DNA of 64,000 nt from Phoronis australis (lineage: Eukaryota; Phoronida; Phoronidae): NCBI GenBank assembly GCA_002633005.1, contig NMRA01000574.1:201778-265777 (forward strand), written 5' to 3'. The notes beneath the pieces were generated by a model. That model made no database searches. It saw nothing but the letters and a program-made list of their open reading frames with translations, and was not told where the DNA came from. The translations under genes were made by a program, and so were the position numbers. Below are positions 43,541-56,900 of this stretch, in pieces. Each line of letters opens with the position of its first letter. Within the stretch, counting starts at the first letter, position 1.

Positions 43541-46500
43541 GGTTTAACTAGAAAGAACAATTAGTTGATAATCTAAATATCAATCAGTTTTACGCATGCA
43601 CAAACGCGAGTTTGCCTACCGGTAGTCCTAGAAAGCTTAACCGTGATGTCAAAAAACCGTGGTGAACAATCAAATATAGATCAACTTCAATGACCAGGAC
43701 CATGTCCCTGTAGGCTTCAAGAATAAAAATTACCAAAGACGAAATCTAAACCAATTTCGAGTCCCATCTCGAGCAGCTACCTAACTCAGTAAATAGTAAA
43801 ACTTGTTGTTATCGTTGCACTAACCCAAACTTTGTTTTGCTGTAATTTTCAGTTATGCACAATCCAAATTTATTCACTAACATGAGTCAAGATATAAGGA
43901 TCTGTATTTCCATCGCTTGTTGAATAACGGAAGAAGAAACCGAGCCCCAAAGTACAACTCTCTCAGTACGTCAATACCTACATGTTAATATCGTAGAAAT
44001 GAATACACAGTAACTGTTACACAGGTTCGGGTGGTAGACTGAAATATGGTGTCATAGAAACCATCAAACTTTATAACTGGGCCTTAAAACATATCTCAGG
44101 ATAGGTGAAAACATCCAGTAGTCGCAAATAAACTGAGCAATAGCGACCATTGCACCAAAGAGACACAATAATATTCAAGCAACACAGCCCCATTGGTTTC
44201 CAAGAACACTTTAGGGAACCAACTTGACATTAAGCCAGTACGAAATGATTAATTGACTTTACATAATCCAGTACATGTTTTGGCATCTTGAATACTTTAA
44301 ATTTAGAGAGGTTCTGCTTAACAGTTCAATGAATGATATACCAAAACAGAATTAATGATCAATTTAAATGAAAGAAATTCTATAATCAACAACCTGATCT
44401 GTAGTGACAAGAACTTCAGTCAAATAGACCCTTGATAATGCCATTGTGGGTGACTAGTCGGACAAACCAAAGCTTATTTCTCAGTCTACCAACGCAGCTC
44501 ATATCGAAAGCTCTTATTAGCAACCAATCAAATTTTTACTTCCAAGCAAACACATTAGCCATGCTGAGCTCAATAAAATTAAATTGAAAACGAGTTACAA
44601 GATATTAATAACAGATTAACAATATAGAATCTTTTGTTTCCATTGTTACTGAAGCAAATTAGTTCTTATTAGACCAGGTGTATGAAATATGTATGAAATT
44701 CTGCTGAAATCTTACAAGAAATTTTTTCCTTTTAACCATGCGTGTCTGTGTTAAAGCCATATTCAGCGCTCTCTTTAAATTTTCGTATACATCATCAAAT
44801 TAAGTTTTCAAATACTGCAGGTCGACATCCTTGTGAAGTTGGCAATTTTGATCTGATCAACGTAGGGTTACAGACAACATTTATTTTAGTACTGCATTTT
44901 TATGTAAGTCATGTCTAATGGTAGGATGTCGCAAAATGTAAGACGATTACTTTGGAAAACCAGTTTGCTCCACTAGACACCAATTACCAGGTATTGATCC
45001 AATTTTCAGACACTTTCAGACATATTGCAACACCATCACCACCGAGTTCAGGTTTATCAGTTTGGAATTTCGATTAAAACAAAAACAGTTAATGAAGAAC
45101 TTATTTATGGCTTACCTGATAACTTTGCATTTGTGTAAATTGCAAATTATCCATAGATAATAACTTTTTAACTAAGAGTATAATATGTACCAGCTTGTGA
45201 CCATATTTAAATACTCCCCAGACAGACAACTAGAAATCTGTGACTGACAAGCTCCGTTTATGTCCCCCTAAAGCAATTTCTGCTAGCTATTTGTGCAAAC
45301 AAAAATGGCACTTCAATTTCAAGCTTATTTAACTTGTGTATAATTCTAAGACAAGTTGAATTTAAATCCAGCTCTCAGGTGACAATTTTATGGGTTCGCC
45401 AGTCAAAGCACAAGCCTAAGGGTCTGACTTATCAACTAAGATCGCCAAGGCTTCAGCTTGATACAATGAAATCACATTGCCTTATGTTCTAACAAAAAGT
45501 ACAAAAACTCAGAATGTCAATGGTTTTCCATGTCTATCGATTTTGGAGAAGTTTTAATTCATTCAAATATCCACAGAGTAAAAATGCACCACAATGAGTG
45601 TATACTGGTAAACACAAAATGCACACAAGCTATTAATAATTTTGACTTCATTACTTATTTTTGCAGAATGGCTACGGTAAAATCTCACCAATTTTGGACA
45701 AAACTAATTGCCAAAACTGGTCTTTTTTCATTGTTCAAAAGCTTCTAATATTGTCTTGAATGTCCACAGTTGCTGGAAACATTGTCTGAAGGTAGCTTAT
45801 GGCATATACCTTTAAAATGGTATAGCATCTATTTGGTGCTATTTGCCTTATATTAAAAAATGAAAATGCAAAATTTCACTAGTCCACTATATTGTGTTCT
45901 AAATAGGTGAAATTTTATGAAGAGAAAAATATATCTGAGTGACATATCTCAAACATGTGTAGTTATTCTGAAAGTCATTACATCATATTATTTCATCTTA
46001 GATCACAGAATTAAAAGAATACCACCTGCTGTATTAATAGTTCTGAATAGTTAACAAGCACAGCACAGCCCTGATAAATGCTCTTCAATGACTCAAAAAT
46101 GCAACTTATTGGCTGACACCCCTTAGCACGACCCACAGACTGCCAAACACACTGCCCAACTCACAAAACACAGCTTAAAGTACCCCCCCCCAAAAAAAAA
46201 CGCATGCATGTTCTCACAAACACAGCTCACAGACTCCATGTTCAAGCACCATTACTGGAAGGTTAGTGGGCTGTGTTTGTGAGTTCAGGCAAAATTTTTT
46301 GTTTGTTAGCTGTGTTTTGTGACTATAGAATCATGTTTGGCAGTCATAAAGCCGACTGTGAGGAAAACAACATTACTATGTTGATGATATTAGCCTGCTA
46401 CATGCCAGGCACACATAAATAGTAGCCTGCTACATGACAGGCATGCAGTTCCCTAATTTAGTCATCATAAAGACTAACCACAGATTACAGAGGTCCAAAT

Positions 46501-49500
46501 TTTCAAAAAAAAAAACAAGATGATATTCCAAGTTACTTATACCATGTTTTCAATAATGCCGACAGAAACAACTGAAAAATTTGTACATTTCAAAAGCCAG
46601 TCCTCCGTAGCAACACCAGCTCAATATATTACTTGTTTCTGACTGACATAATGGCCCACAGTATGAGACGTGAAAAATGAATTGTACATCACCACTTGGG
46701 TTTGTTAGGAGGTTTGTCAAAATAAAATTGCATACTTTTGCCATACCGTGTCATGACGAGCCACAGATTAACATGTATTTAGACAAATCGCTTCTCTTTA
46801 ATGGACACTCAGGCCATTGCATATGCCACACTCACCACTTTCATAGGTCTTCCACGCATCAAAGGCATCTTGTCTACCTGGTGAACTTCAGCAATCCGAT
46901 TAATAGCGAACCTCTCAGAGAAGACTGATATTAATCCCAGCTCCCAGTCATGGCAAATAATCAAGTGAATTAAAATTGGTTTATAAACAATCAAAACGTA
47001 AGCTGTAGTATTATAGGCCAGTGAATCTCCGAGCAGTGTCACAGTCCTCAAAAAATTTCAATTACGACGCAATAGAAAGAAGCTCGTCTCTCAACAGAGA
47101 TAAAACCTCGGGTGAAAAAAATAACAAAAGCATCAACCTTGCAATGCTAAGTGACACAAGTTGTTACAATACAATACTCAGATATCAGCTAACTGCAGTC
47201 AATGCCAGACCTTTGCTATCTGAGTAAATAAAACACAAATCTTTAATCACATAACCACAGTTGCTAGGTAAATTTCCATCCGCAAGACCATCTCTTCTTC
47301 AACTCGGGCAGCTAGAGAATGAAATCAATCCACTGTGAGCAATTGTCTATGTATCTTCAGAGACAATCCACTGTATTTGCAGGATCGCTTTCACATTAGC
47401 AGTTAACTTTTCGTGACAACTGGTCAGTCCCTAATGGTGATTATTGATTGTTTAGCAATTAATGACCATGCAAGTGATGTCTTTAAATCACTGCCGTTCT
47501 GTGACCACCACCTGTTGAGCGACAAGTCCACTAAGTCGTCTGAGTCGGCAAGACAAGTTCAGCCAAACTGTGCGTGTATAGAATGATCCATCCGGATTGG
47601 TTAAGATTAAAAGATGGTGTCAAAATAATTCAACAAAGTATTCCTAAGGAGGTCAGCAAAGGTACTTTTGAAAGATGACGAGAATTGAAAGATTACATCT
47701 TAAGCAAAATTAACATATGTTACAACAGCCAAGTTTTGTATTTCTACATTGGTTTGTATCCATGGAAACCATCATGAGTGAAGATTAAAGCATTTGTCTT
47801 TTTCTGAATACAATCGTACAGAAAAAATGAAAAGTCAAAAAGAATGTATTTTAGGGGTTAAGAGCACCACAAGTGGAGTACTTTCACCAACCAGGATTAA
47901 AATTTACCCAAGTCGTGTCCTAATATTTTCCTACATTAGATGAAAGGAGACAAAACAGTGTAGTTTTCACTCAAAGCATGCACACAATGTGGTGAGGGTA
48001 ATGCTTTGGCAGTTAATGCTTTCAGATCCCTTGTTGACGTATGCTCCAAAGTATGTTCCCTTAAAAAAGCAAACACTGCCTAGTGTGCTTAACAAAAGCA
48101 AGGTTTAGACAGTGTTTGGTACAAACCCATTACCATGTAAATATGGAGATGACTGTCCAAATAGACTGCCCTCTTGATAAATGAATGAATTAATGAACAG
48201 AAATTCAAATACATACTCAGGGCAGCTTGCAAATAAGGAATATAATTTGATTCAATCACAGGCTCTGCACGTTGTCTCCATGGTGATATTGTGATATCAA
48301 AAGAGGTGACAGTAACAATTGTCATAATAAATAATTATGTAATCATCATTAGGATTATTCTCACAGCAACTGGTGGTCTATGGCAGAAAATAACTTTTAA
48401 TTTAGCCAAGGTACCTTGATAAAACGTTTCATGTTTCTTATTCAGATGATAACATATTTATCTAGTTGGAAATAATTAAAATTCATTATTGTCCGAGACA
48501 ATGGTCAGCACATAAAATGACCCCTGTGACAACGCAGCTCGTAGAAGGTGGACTAATAACCAACCTCAAAAATGACAATCTAATTTGATATGGGAACAAT
48601 TTGAGACTAGTTTCATTGGTCTTTATTGTGATGAAAGGGAGGTTTACGGTAGCTTTAAGCAATGGGCACAAAAATGTTCATAATATAAAATAAAAGAATT
48701 TCCTGATACAAGTTATTCATGACGGTACTTGTTTCTTAAAATGTATTATAGTTTTTTGTTTGTTCTAAATTGAATAGGCTTCACTGTGTACTGTTCTGGA
48801 TTTACCTGACAAACCTAGGAGCTATAGTCTACCAAAACTAAGCAGCTTTGACAAATTACATATAGCGGTATACCATGACTTGAACATTCGGTAGTATATC
48901 TCAATGTCAATGAGAACAGAGTGAAATTAAAATGACTAAGTTGAATCTTAGAGAAAATGATGCAACAACACACATTTTGCTATGACAATAAACTTGATTT
49001 AGTAAAAATAAAACAATTTCATATACTTAGACAATAAGTGTTAAGACCAAAGCAGCATAGTTACTTGTTTTGAACTGCTTTTTTAAATTGAGTGGGTGGT
49101 GTGTTTTTTTTTTTTTTTGGAGTTCACTTTTTCAAGAATCAAAATCCACCTGAGTCGAGCAAAAACTGTGCGGGCTTTGTTTGTTTACTCATTGCTCAAG
49201 GAAAATCATGGTGTTTCATCCTTGCTCTGACCCTGTTTACCTGCTTTTGTGCAGTTTTCCAAAAAAAAACACGAGAACTTGGCTGAAATTGATGAATTTA
49301 GGGTTTATTTTAGTTAGCCCCCAAAGATCTCAAAAAGTGTCTGAGTAAAGATCAGAAATAAATTTGATTTTTGGCTTTATCTAAGATGCTAATAAGTCAA
49401 AGATAGAAATGATATTCAATGATAGTCGTAGGTCAGCTAGAACATGTGAACTTGACCTCATTAATAGTCAATAAATCAATGACATCAGGTAGTCTCTATC

Positions 49501-52465
49501 AAATGTTTGCTCAGAACATAGAGATCACAAAAAGCTTTTGATGTCATATCAATGAAAAATAAAGATTTGATACCACATCGCTTTTGTGGACGCTACTGAA
49601 AAGGCAACTGGAATATTGTCCATTATGGAGTTAATTCCTTCAATATTTACCTTATAATTGTATAGTAAACTATGGAATTTCAATTTTACACATTAATTCT
49701 GTTGAATTATTTCAGAATGTGAATTAGTATTATTAAAGACCCAAGTGGCACTACCCGGTAATGAGGTCAAGTTAAAATCGTAAACTTGAAAATCGAATAG
49801 TTCTAGTTAGCAGAAACTTATTGTTGAGCTTCATTCAATCCATGAAGTAATTTATAAGGAATTTGATAAAACTTATAAAAATAAGATTTGCACCCCCAAA
49901 GATACATAAACCATGGCACTGTGTACTATTGTATTGGTATAGACAACATACCTTCCTGTTCATAACACCACTCTGTCCCTTCCATTGCTGGATTCGAGCA
50001 CTCATCGCTTAAGTATAATTAAAGCCCGTGTTTGATTTTAAATATCTCCATACTACAATGAGAACTTTCTCAGTCTATATAAAGTAATTGAACAGACACT
50101 GAGTGACAGTTGGTGGAGATGACAGCAGCAAGTTCCTGAGCAATCCATAAAACTGTCTGCTGGTGTCATTAAGTAAGTGAAGCCACTGCATGTGAATCCA
50201 AATCAATACAGATAGAATAGTTGCATGTGTGGCCTGTTCTTAACTACCGTAACAAGCAATAACACAGGCAGGTAGAAAAATCCATTTCTAGTAACTTATT
50301 GACCATTTCCCTGTGTAGTTGAAACACATTCCAGTGGAACATAGTGGAACGTATGAGGTATGACACATTGAAAACTATACAGCCATTGACCACAAGTTGA
50401 ATTAGAATATTTGCATGATTCATAGCATTTGTAGATTAAATAGAAGTATTTGTCTTCCCCTAAATGACTTTCAATTGAGTATGTGATGTGTTGCGGAAGT
50501 AGATTAAAAACTTGTTGGAGTACTTTGTGCTCATTTTCTCCACCCTGCACAAATGCATATTGGCAGCACTATAACCCTTATCAGTTAGACTATTGGTATT
50601 GCCAAGGAAAACTTAGACAAAGTTGAGTGCTCAGAAGCCTACAAACTCCAGTAAACAAACACGGACTGAGAACGTTCTTTACGTTAAGTGGCTTCTATGA
50701 AACGGATAACAAAAGAAAGGAAAGGCCTTCATATTTTCCCAAAAACGAAGCTTCCAGCGCAACTTCCCCACGAAGATTATGAGCAACCAATTATTATAAA
50801 ATGTAAATAGAAAATTGGTAAATATTAATATCATATCACTAAACAGAATCAATTTCAGAATGAAAGCAACTGAAACACTACACTTTACTTCCTAGGCACC
50901 AGAACACAAACAGTCGAGAGTAAAGTGTAAGAAAAAAGTACTGACGTCATTAGACAGCCATTGTGAAACCATTTTGATTCAGCCATACAAGCAATTACGA
51001 AGCAAGTTGAGTTCTCAACATGAGTAAAAGGCATTTACATGTTAGGTTTGTTGTCAGTCGTTGTGAAACCATTTCACCATTTCGTAATATTTGCCCTGTA
51101 AGACATTGGGAATGCAATGCATGGGTTGTGTAAAAAGGCGTTAACGGTTTAACTTAAGTTTTGTTGCCAATCCATAGTTAAACTATTTTGTAATATTTGC
51201 CATGCAACCTTCTGAAGTCATTTAGCACTTACAAAGATTTGTAAAAACGCATTTCTAGTTAGCTTTATTGTGAAACACTGTGAAACCATTTTGCAATGTT
51301 TATCATGTAAACCACTGGTTGCTCAACCCACGGATACTGTACCCACATGGATGAAGCCAAATTTTTAACCCATGTTGGTGTTACACATTGAGGTAAAACC
51401 AGTCAAACCAGAATAAACATTGATAAGGTAGCTATTGACATTAATGATAGAGTATGATTATCTGGCTTATAGGGCTGCATTGACTTTTCATCACCATCTT
51501 ATCAATCAAATGCCAAGGGGGGTCTGAAAAACGCCCAGTGCATTACCAAAGTCTGATACCAGAAATATTTCAGGTGCCTAAAATAAAATCTAACAGCCAA
51601 ACATGGAGGCCCTAAATCAGTACCAATTGTAACTAGTTTTTCATTACTTAATGTAATTTTAAGTACTTTTGTAAAAAATGGTCGCATTCCAGGCTTTCAG
51701 AGCTTGCATTTGTTTCTGCTTTAGTTCAAAAATTCCTTTAATTGTAAATTAATTGTATCTGAGTAATGTCTGTTGACAAAACTCCAGCTTAATCAGATAT
51801 CAAGTTGTCATTTGTGTTATAAATAAATTAAGTACATATGTACCTGATATTCTATGGAATTTATCTTCACTACAACATACCTAAAGCTAATTTTATGTTT
51901 GTAGAACAATAATTAACCAGAAAATCCCCATTAGCAAATCAAATCAAATTGTTATTGGTATGAAACAAATCTGCCTGTATTGTTCAAATTTTGCTTTGGT
52001 TTAGTCACGGTTCTGTTCACGGACTTTTTGATCTAAAGCAAAATATTCTAAGTGAACCAATACATCCTATTTTAATAGGAAGCTTCAGTTTATAGAGTTT
52101 AAAAACTCTATAAACTTAAGCTTCTCAATATATATAACCAAAAAAGTCTTTATGGCAATTTCATGACTATTATAAAAGTTAGCATGGCTTCATTGTTAAA
52201 CACGCTTAGTGGACTAATAACTTTATTGTCATCCGGCTAAAATCATGAGTTTTATTGATAAACAAATAACTTTAAAAAATGTTTTTGAAATTGACAATTA
52301 CAGGATCTAAATGTTACATATGCCTACCCGCTTAGCTTCTCCAAGGTAACCAGATGAGTTTGTAAGCCTTGAACCTGGTCGGCTTGTTCCAGTTGAAGGT
52401 CTACTAGCCAGACTTGGTGTGCGACTTGTCAGTGCTTTAAAATGTGGATCCACTTTAGTAGACAT
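42931..52465 (-). CDS. Candidate multi-exon gene of unknown function (partial model)
   Basis: Candidate exons in transcription order: 52328-52465 begins MSTKVDPHFKALTSRTPSLA and includes STGTSRPGSRL (in-frame stops lie just upstream; donor CGG|GTAGGC, phase 0). Then 48217-48264 (PVIESNYIPYLQAAL), 46836-46924 (FSERFAINRIAEVHQVDKMP, RGRPMKV), 43097-43289 (TINRTNSRKNRL, then acidic SNDKNDSCSDDDCRRRRGS and DDLTVDLDDGGWDTDLEIE) and possibly a terminal 42931-42995 (HEWNVCSNEDGRNEFW, stop). Phases agree from 48217 downward, but the first exon ends in phase 0 while the next needs phase 1, so at least one exon is missing or a call is wrong. The Ser/Thr/Pro-rich start and acidic middle look disordered. 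I do not recognise the protein. Confidence 0.35.
43560..46390. other. Intron-like sequence of the candidate gene; repeat at 45480-46010
   Basis: No further exon could be supported. 45480-46010 is the second copy of the dispersed family described at 41640-42300. A local inverted pair, CTCACAAACACAGC and GCTGTGTTTGTGAG, lies at about 46214-46282. Confidence 0.4.
46390..46446. repeat. Short tandem duplication (TAGCCTGCTACATG)
   Basis: TAGCCTGCTACATGCCAGGC at 46390 recurs about 34 bases later as TAGCCTGCTACATGACAGGC. Confidence 0.8.
49952..50005 (-). CDS. Possible alternative first exon (18 codons)
   Basis: The minus strand reads MSARIQQWKGQSGVMNRK followed by a strong donor AAG|GTATGT. It lies between candidate exons of the unknown minus-strand gene, but its phase (0) does not fit the next exon at 48217. 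It could be an alternative start with an unseen partner exon, or chance. Confidence 0.2.
50955..51340. repeat. Degenerate tandem repeat, about 105-bp period, four units
   Basis: TTGTGAAACCATTTTG-like starts occur near 50960, 51060, 51165 (TAGTTAAACTATTTTG) and 51270. The later ones are followed by TAATATTTGCC-TGTAA or AATGTTTATCATGTAA. The units differ from each other by many changes, so the array is old. Confidence 0.6.
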
Positions 52466-53072
52466 TTCAGATAGGGGTTTCTAGGGTCACGCCATTTTTC
52501 AGTTTCAAGCCTCTCTAAAATAAAGTTTAGCCCGTTTTTGATAATTCTCAGTGATCACCACAACATCCACAATCGATCCCCGTCAACATTTTTTTGGCGA
52601 ATTTGGAACGATAATGGTTACCTGTTTGAATTTGGACGCAAGCATTATATAGACAACTACTCCTAAGCCTTACTGTTTTTGAACTGCATCTGAGGTGTGC
52701 AGCTTTCAATGTTGAGAATGCACGTGGTTTAAAACTAGTCAGAGTAAAGACAACCCATGCGGAATTTCTAGGTACAGTTACATTGTTTGAAACCATACAA
52801 TATTGAATTTCATTTTTTAAAACTGTTTTCAACTACCAAAACTACTGTTCAGTTATTACACTGCAAACAAATCACAGCAACACATGCTAATGGATATTTC
52901 AAGTCAGGATAAAAATTTTTGGAGAAAAAAATTTATTTCCCAATTAAGAACTACAAAACAGGTTAAAAGCCATACACCCACATGATGGGTATTAGCTGAT
53001 TCGCCTGAGCCGCTATTCTTCCCAGGTGCTTGATATGTAATAATCCACCCACTATACTCCTACTAATACTAG

Positions 53073-53223
53073 CATGGGCGGCACAGCACTGAAAAAAGAG
53101 GGGGGGGGGCTAAAGCCCCCTCAGCCCCCCTGTGGTGCACCGCCTATAGACCGTGTGCAGCGCAGCACTGAAAAAAGTGGGGGGCTATAGCCCACCCCAG
53201 CCCTCTATGGTGCGCCGCCCATG
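53073..53223. mobile_element. 151-bp palindromic MITE, second copy, ACTAG target duplication
   Basis: Starts CATGGGCGGCACAGCACTG and ends GGTGCGCCGCCCATG. It is the reverse complement of the copy at 40029-40169, with a longer G-run. Exact ACTAG flanks lie at 53068-53072 and 53224-53228. It sits between the divergent first exons at 52465 and 53964, about 740 bases upstream of the C18orf21-like start codon. Confidence 0.85.
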
Positions 53224-53963
53224 ACTAGGGCTATATGTGCAGTGTAGAAACTGGGTACATTTTTTAGAAATATTTCATCTCAAACTGGATGGAGTCTCTT
53301 TTAATTATTTGCCAAGTGTCAGACGCCTGGGGTTGCTGGTTCTATTCCTGGAGTCTCCTAGAAAATGCAGTAGGTCTACTGGCGAGTTTTTTAATACCTG
53401 TCGTCAGCCTGATAGTGTAAGTGTGCTATTTTTCATTTCAATCAAGAAGTCGTTTCTTATCACTGACTGGTGAATTAATATCTGCGTAATAACTGCACAA
53501 GAATTCACGTTTTCGATAAGTTGTGGTCAAAATCTGTAAAATGTAGCAATGAAAGCCTCAGCCCAGGACCAAAGCTGAGTCCAGCAGTGAGTGTCACTGC
53601 ACTGGCACGGCTGGCCAGCGAGGCGGCCCGTCCGTGCATGCCATCAATCCCTGCTATTACAGTCTACAATCAGCCGAACGGCAGTGTTGCACAGCAATGG
53701 AGAAAACCAGCAACGTTATCAGTCATTTTCACGAATTTCGTTTTTAAAAGGCTAATTTGGCACTAGCCTTACATTTAACCAAATGACGAAGACAATCTCA
53801 TTCAAACTCACCTCACTGAGCCTTGCTTGGTGAAGTACGAATGTTGAGCAGACGGCTATCACCAAAACAGTAGAGTTGTGGGATAGTTTGGTGGAATTCG
53901 CCAATCAGGTAACAGTATTTCAGATTATCCGAGCCTGCCAAAGTGTCATTTCCGCATGTTGAG
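53224..53963. promoter_or_regulatory. Upstream region of the C18orf21-like gene, with a GC-rich patch
   Basis: 53560-53700 is clearly richer in G+C and CpG (GGCCAGCGAGGCGGCCCGTC) than the surrounding DNA. It lies between two head-to-head first exons, so it may be the promoter core for one or both. No TATA box near either start was convincing. Confidence 0.3.
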
Positions 53964-56900
53964 ATGGAATCAGCTGTTGACGATCTTCATAGTGTTAAAT
54001 ATAAAGCGCAACATTTAAGCAGTATTGCAAACTTGTATGCTGAAAAATCGCCAGAATTAGGGAAGGTTTACGGGTAATGATGATGTTAATAATTTGTGTC
54101 TCAAAGAATGGTTGATAAATCAATGAATGAATATTTATCCGATGGCGATGGTAAACATGACTAATGAGCACTGCCACTTTGACTTTGAGTGAGTTTGAGT
54201 CAGACTCACTGTCACTACACTGACTAATCCGATATATATAGTGGACCCTGATTTAGAGAACCAGGCAATTACTGAATAACGCGCCTGTTACTGAGTGGAT
54301 GAAACTGGTTCTCTTAATTATGTAGGGAATGAAACCAGCGACCTGGATAAAACCGGCGAGCATGCTAACCATGCATTCAGCTAAGCGGCAATTGCCCATT
54401 AGCAAGTGCCTAACAGAGCCAGAGGCTCATGTGATTCACCGGAATCTCGTCTACAACATCACTGTCCACCAGATCCGACTAGTGCTCAAAACATGAACGT
54501 CAGTAAGCGTCAGATAGGATCGGTAACATGTCACTACTATGAAGGTTCACCACTCCAAAGTTTCAGTGTTTTAAAGCCAGGTTCACTAATGAGGCAGAAC
54601 TGACGTGCATAAAGTATTGCATTTGTGTCAATTTAGTAACCACTTAAAGGGTATGCAAAAGTTGAATAGTTTTTGAAACATTGATTGCATTGTGAAAAGA
54701 TGAGCACAGTTCCAGTCACTTACAATTGTGATTCTTGACTCTAAAGCCCATGAATATTCGTGACTAGGTTTGAACCTGTGCCCTTTGGGTGCACCTGATG
54801 ATAAAAAGCGTGCCTTTTTTAAAGTGGCAACATATGAAACAGGAACCCCAAGGGCAGAAATAAGAACAGCCACGTTTTGCCTGACTGGCTACAAGTTGAC
54901 TAGAATCTTGCATTTTTGGAAGTGATGCGTTTTAAAAATGCGTCCGTGGGCGCAGTGCTGCATTGTACTCGCGCCTTTTTATTTTTTGATGCGCTTATGG
55001 CACAAAGGCGCAGTCCAGGAATATCCTGAAAGCCATTCATTCTCTAACGTGGACATATTTTATTTCATGTTTATAAGTCTGGCAACTAACAATAGAAAGA
55101 TTAATATCAGCCCTCTAAAAAAACGGTATGGTCAGGAATACAAACTTAATGGGAGTTACTTGTAATTTGATAGAATTTTCTGTTTTTACTTATAGCAAAG
55201 TAAAATTCTGGTGGTTGTATTTGATGCATGAGCTTTAGCTTTTCTGTATAAACATCAACATTCCTTGATTTTTGACAGTTGAGCTCTTGGGCTTAAAGAA
55301 CTTAAAAGTGAAAATCCCTCATATTCTTTTGCAGCTTATAGAATAAATATAGATTATTACATGTTCTCAGTTGTTATCTCCCATATTCTAGAGCCAGAGT
55401 GGATTTCGGAGAATTACCGTCCATGACTTACCACACTTTGTTCTGGTGCCTTTGGGTACAGCCAACTGATCATACAAGAGATGTTTCCTGTTTTTAGCCA
55501 CCCGGAACATTGCTTTCACCTGGGCTAGTCTGTGCCTTTATTCAATACTCGAGAGCCCAAGAATGTATCTCATTGCTGCTATCGGGGTGTCCTGAGTACA
55601 TCCAAGGATAATTTGCATCCCAGTGTTCTGTATCCTCTTTAATTTCATCATTTGTGTCTTGGATGCTGTGATGATGCCCAAACCGTAATCAATGACTGAC
55701 AATACTACCGCCTTGAAGAAAGTCAATAGCTGGCGTCTTTCTACTCTACAGGTAGCCACGGTTTTTAATACAGCTAGTCCATATGCGCACCGCTTAATTA
55801 GGTGGTTCACATGCTCTTTGTAACTCAGCGTTCTATCAAACGTTATCGTCAGGTACTTAAGGCCAGGTACTCTTTCCACTTCCTCTCCTTCTATTCTCAC
55901 TTGTGTCAGGTCTTTGCGTACTATATGGTTATCCAGAGAACACCAAAACGCTGCTGCCTTAGCGGGGTTCACATCTGCATTAAATTCATCACACCATTCA
56001 TTGACCTCCTTCAGAGCCCTTCCCGCAACCTCAACCATGTCATCTCTGTTGGTGCCTGCTGTATATATAAGAGCATCATCTGCGAAAGTTAATATTCTTC
56101 CCCCCGGTTTAGTCATACTCGCAAGCCGACTCGTGTAGATGTTGTACATTACTGGTGACAGTGGTGATCCTTGTGGAAGTCCAGGAGTTATAAACTGTAT
56201 TTGACACCCACTGCTCCAAAAGTAGCGCAACCGTGCATTTCATTAGTGCGCTTGCCACCCAGTTAATGAGATGCGGCTCCAGCTGACAATCGACCAGCAG
56301 GTTCATAAGTTTTTCGTATGGTACCCAGTTATAGGTGTCTTCAAGATCAAATGCCACTGCTATAGTTTCCTCCTTCCTCTGAAACGCCTCATAAGTGTCC
56401 TAGGCAAAAATTGCAATGTTTGCCCATGTATCTTTTCCTCTTCTGTAGCTACCAAGAGTTGCAGGTAATACCCCCAAGACCTCAAGATTGTATACAATGA
56501 TCTGTGCCACCATTTCTCCATCAATTTACCAGCGGTGTTTTGCATAGTGATCACTCTGTAACCATTTAGCTTCGTGTGATTCCTGCCTGGTTTTGGTATC
56601 ACTGCCAGGTAAATATGGAGCCAATCTTCCGCAACCACTCCCATGCTTAGGCTCTCATTGTACATATTGGCAAAATCTTGTAGCTCCTGGTCAGACAGAC
56701 TGTCTATAGCACGTTGTAATCGATTTGATCAGGTCCCGGTGCCGTGTTCTTCGAGCTTGACAGTGTAGATTTGATATCTTCAACAGTAAAAGTTATGGGA
56801 GAAGCCGTGCCACTGATGAAGCTGTGCGTTTTGTCTTTCATTTGGACTGACTCTTTCCTCAAGATTTTTCTGACCAGTCTGTTCCAGGTATCATCCTAAA

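Noticed and set aside
49085-49290. MITE with T-run/A-run ends
   Set aside because: The inverted ends are mostly homopolymers and no target duplication is seen.
54740-54860. Possible second tRNA-like element (GGTTCAAACC on the minus strand)
   Set aside because: Only a B-box-like word is present; no A-box at the right distance.
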